Positions 62,019 to 64,000 of a stretch of 64,000 nt of DNA are shown in pieces (the stretch's first letter is position 1; each line of letters starts with the position of its first letter). The stretch comes from Rhizobium sp. CSW-27 (GTDB lineage Bacteria > Pseudomonadota > Alphaproteobacteria > Rhizobiales > Rhizobiaceae), in the NCBI RefSeq assembly GCF_018760785.1, contig NZ_JAHHZO010000001.1:310001-374000 (forward strand). The letters run 5' to 3'. Under the pieces are notes generated by a model. It ran no database searches. It was given only the letters and a program-made list of their open reading frames with translations, and was not told the DNA's origin. The position numbers and the translations under genes were made by a program.

Positions 62019-62358
62019 TGCCTTTCCACGCTGCTGAACGGCCGGCAGGACCGCAATTCCTTCGCGTATGCGCCAGTTGCGCCCGCAACACAAGCGCAGC
62101 CTGTGCGATCAGGGTTTCTGCCGCGACATCGGCTGGAGTTTCGACCGGAGGCCCGGCCGGTCGTCGAACCGGGGGCGGAGACGACTGCGCGGCCGTGCCT
62201 TGGCCCCTGCGGTTCGAAACGGGAAAGTCACGCCGGCCCTTCAGCCTTTGTTTATCGCTTGCACCGCAGCATCGGCTGCCGCCTTCGGGCAAGCTTCACC
62301 CCTTATCAGCGGAGTGGCGAGCGGTAGAACAGTGATCCCGTCACCAAAAGGAGGGAAA
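62019..62358. other. Divergent intergenic region, no gene recognised
   Basis: The 340 bases between the DUF1491 start and the small CxxC gene hold the promoters of both. I see no clear -35/-10 pair, hairpin or repeat. AAGGAGG at 62348-62354 is a near-perfect ribosome binding site for the gene on the plus strand. Confidence 0.4.
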
Positions 62359-62592
62359 ATGGCGAAATACAAGTACCAGGAGCATCTGGTTTCGTCCAAC
62401 GTGCCGGCCTTCGACAAGGAGTGGCAACCCGGACAGATCCCGCCCAATTCCGGCATCTATCGCTGCAAGACCTGCGGCGACGAGATTGCCCTCGGCAAGG
62501 GCCAGGCCCTGCCGCGCGATCATCACCAGCATCCGGTGCTGGGTCCGGTCGCGTGGGTCATGCTCGTCTTTGCCCAGGAGCACCCGAAATGA
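62359..62592 (+). CDS. Small CxxC (zinc-ribbon-like) protein
   Basis: The 77-residue protein begins MAKYKYQEHLVSSNVPAFDK and has a single CxxC knuckle in IYRCKTCGDEIALGKGQALP followed by a His-rich PRDHHQHPVLGP, which could complete a metal site. The strong AAGGAGG sequence just upstream (62348-62354) suggests abundant translation. The family is known to me only as a hypothetical found in rhizobia and its role is unknown. Confidence 0.75.
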   Translation: MAKYKYQEHLVSSNVPAFDKEWQPGQIPPNSGIYRCKTCGDEIALGKGQALPRDHHQHPVLGPVAWVMLVFAQEHPK

Positions 62593-62703
62593 GGCACTGT
62601 CGCCCGCCCGAAAGCGGGGGCCTCGACGCGTCCGGCGCCTGACGCGGCTGCAGGCAAGGCTGGAACGGGCTTTTCCTTCGGTCCATGCCGCGAAGGCGAC
62701 AGA

Positions 62704-63564
62704 TCAGAGTGCTCCGATCGATTTCAGCTTGTCGAGCACGGCCTGCGACGGTTCGCCGGTGACCGGCAGGCGGTAGTGCTTCTGGAAATGGCGGATCGCC
62801 GCCTTTGTCTGTTCGCCGACCACACCGTCCACGGTCACGTCGCGATAGGCGATGTTCTGCAGGCCGCGCTGGATCTCGATGATCCGCTCCACCTCGGCGC
62901 CAGCCGAGACCGGCACCGGCTTCAGCACCGCCTCGCCTGCCTGCCGGGCCCGCGATACGGCGGCGATATCGGCCGGCGGGCGCGGCGCCGGCGCGGCGGC
63001 CGGCAGGGTGTCGGATGCGCGGATGGCGGCCGCCACCGGATCCGGCGCCTCGGGCAGCAGTGCGGGGCGCGGCAGCGGAATGACCTGCGGAATGACAGCC
63101 GGCATCTCATGCGCCGCGGAGCTTGCAGCAGCAGCCGGCGCGGCGGCGGGAACGGCTGCGGCAGCAACCGGCGGCACGGACGAGGCCGCTTCGTCCGCCG
63201 CCTTGACGAGTGCCGCAACGGCATCCTCGGCGGCAGGGCTCGGCTTGGCCTCCGGCGCCCGCTCGATATGGAAGGTGGTCACATCGACGGGCGCGGCGAA
63301 CCGCATCGGCCGGTAGCCGGCAATCGCTTCCGGATCATCGGGATCGCGCGTGGCGAGGAAGGGCGAGGGATGGCTGCGCGGCTGATACCACAGCGCATTG
63401 GCGGCCACGAAGGAGAAGACGACACACAGACCAAGCGTGCCGAAGACGGTGCGGGGATAGCGCGCGGCCTGGCTGGCGGCAGCCGAAAAGACCTGAACCA
63501 CAAGGCTCGGCCGTCGGGCCGGAGCCTTTCTGCGGTCAGGCGATTTTCGCTTTCGCGCCGTCAT
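62704..63564 (-). CDS. Membrane protein with C-terminal peptidoglycan-binding domain
   Basis: The protein of about 286 residues has a basic N-terminus (MTARKRKSPDRRKAPARRPS), one membrane helix (TVFGTLGLCVVFSFVAANAL), a long Ala/Pro-rich linker, and a C-terminal PG_binding_1 domain (IAYRDVTVDGVVGEQTKAAI then RHFQKHYRLPVTGEPS, ending KLKSIGAL). It probably tethers the inner membrane to the cell wall. The start at 63564 overlaps the upstream histidine kinase stop by 29 bases, so it may be expressed together with it. Confidence 0.8.
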   Translation of the reverse strand: MTARKRKSPDRRKAPARRPSLVVQVFSAAASQAARYPRTVFGTLGLCVVFSFVAANALWYQPRSHPSPFLATRDPDDPEAIAGYRPMRFAAPVDVTTFHIERAPEAKPSPAAEDAVAALVKAADEAASSVPPVAAAAVPAAAPAAAASSAAHEMPAVIPQVIPLPRPALLPEAPDPVAAAIRASDTLPAAAPAPRPPADIAAVSRARQAGEAVLKPVPVSAGAEVERIIEIQRGLQNIAYRDVTVDGVVGEQTKAAIRHFQKHYRLPVTGEPSQAVLDKLKSIGAL

Positions 63565-64000
63565 GCGCAAATCCCTGTCTACTCGTTGCGGGTCCGGCGG
63601 CAAGATGGGCCAGACGCGGGGGGAATTCAAGCGGCTCGCAGGCCTCATCCGGTGTATCGCTCTCGCCGCGACCTTCCGCCGGAAGGGTGACGCTTACCAC
63701 GGTTCCTTCGCCAGGGCGACTTTCGATCCTGAACTGTCCACCGTGCAGGGACACCAGTCCCTTGACCAGGGCAAGGCCGAGCCCGGTGCCCTCATGGGCG
63801 CGGTTATAGGCATCGTCCACCTGCATGAAGGGCTGGCCGACCAGTGCCAGCTTGTCGGCGGCAATGCCGATGCCGGTATCGCTGACGACGAGCGTCACGC
63901 CACCTTCGCCCGAAGCCACCGCATCGATGGCGACGACGCCGCCGGCCGGCGTGAACTTGATGGCATTGCAGGCGAGGTTGATGAGGATCTGCTGCACGGC
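63536..64000 (-). CDS. Sensor histidine kinase, C-terminal part (gene continues beyond the window)
   Basis: The last 154 codons of a histidine kinase gene: the HATPase domain with NLACNAIKFTPAGG (N box), DTGIGIAADK (G1 box), FMQVDDAYNRAHEGTGLGL (F and G2 boxes) and GEGTVVSVTLPAEG, then a non-conserved tail of about 45 residues. The phospho-acceptor and sensor domains lie outside the window, so the family cannot be fixed. It overlaps the downstream peptidoglycan-binding protein gene. Confidence 0.85.
   Translation of the reverse strand, partial: AVQQILINLACNAIKFTPAGGVVAIDAVASGEGGVTLVVSDTGIGIAADKLALVGQPFMQVDDAYNRAHEGTGLGLALVKGLVSLHGGQFRIESRPGEGTVVSVTLPAEGRGESDTPDEACEPLEFPPRLAHLAAGPATSRQGFAHDGAKAKIA

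Noticed and set aside
1..64000. tRNA, rRNA, tmRNA, CRISPR arrays, insertion sequences, plasmid origin
   Set aside because: None recognised on either strand by reading; short or divergent tRNAs could be missed without a covariance-model search.

Overview
The window is a GC-rich chromosomal segment of an alphaproteobacterium in the Rhizobiales, most likely the Rhizobiaceae. The main evidence is gene order: feuP-feuQ, then the cytochrome c maturation genes cycHJKL (ccmI-E-F-H), a DegP protease, an OmpR-type two-component pair, glnE and a PleC-type kinase. This is a block I recognise from Rhizobium and Sinorhizobium. Many other products (DUF2336, DUF1491, an Omp25-like porin) also point there. 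No genus can be assigned. I saw no tRNA, rRNA, CRISPR array, integrase or insertion sequence.

Layout. 1-6.1 kb: the end of an Hsp70-family gene, a uracil-DNA-glycosylase-like gene that has lost Fe-S ligands, two small genes, a DMT exporter and pepN. 6.3-23 kb: pleC and glnE (convergent, overlapping at their 3' ends), a kinase/regulator pair, degP, the ccmIEFH operon with ATGA-coupled genes, a surface-antigen lipoprotein, feuQ/feuP and a small secreted protein. 23.0-41.3 kb, almost all on the minus strand: a complete RcGTA-type gene transfer agent (GTA) structural cluster. Read in transcription order it holds a gp1-like protein, large terminase, GH19 lysozyme/chitinase, portal, a small membrane protein, prohead protease, capsid, head-tail connector, adaptor, gp8, major tail protein, two tail chaperones, a short tape measure, the gp12/gp13/gp14 homologues, the TIM-barrel hub protein and a holin-like protein. 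A plus-strand MFS transporter gene sits antisense between the last head gene and the first tail gene.

41.4-48.1 kb: a candidate small RNA with its own promoter and terminator, a GFA-family gene, selO, an Omp25-like porin, and a copper operon (copA-cueR-copZ) with a MerR-type promoter whose spacer is 19 bp. 48.2-51.1 kb: a membrane methyltransferase, then an island of clearly lower G+C holding an ImmA/IrrE-type zinc peptidase followed by a class III nucleotide cyclase-like protein related in appearance to Pycsar cyclases. This pair is the best candidate in the window for an undescribed signalling or anti-phage system.

51.1-64 kb: a sugar-nucleotide-type epimerase, a DMT exporter divergent from a MocR-type regulator with an obvious operator between them, a decayed relBE toxin-antitoxin pair, a UPF0260 protein, a class A penicillin-binding protein, a DUF1214/DUF1254 pair, DUF2336, DUF1491, a small CxxC protein, a peptidoglycan-binding membrane protein and the 3' end of a histidine kinase gene.

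All family assignments come from reading motifs. No database search was run.
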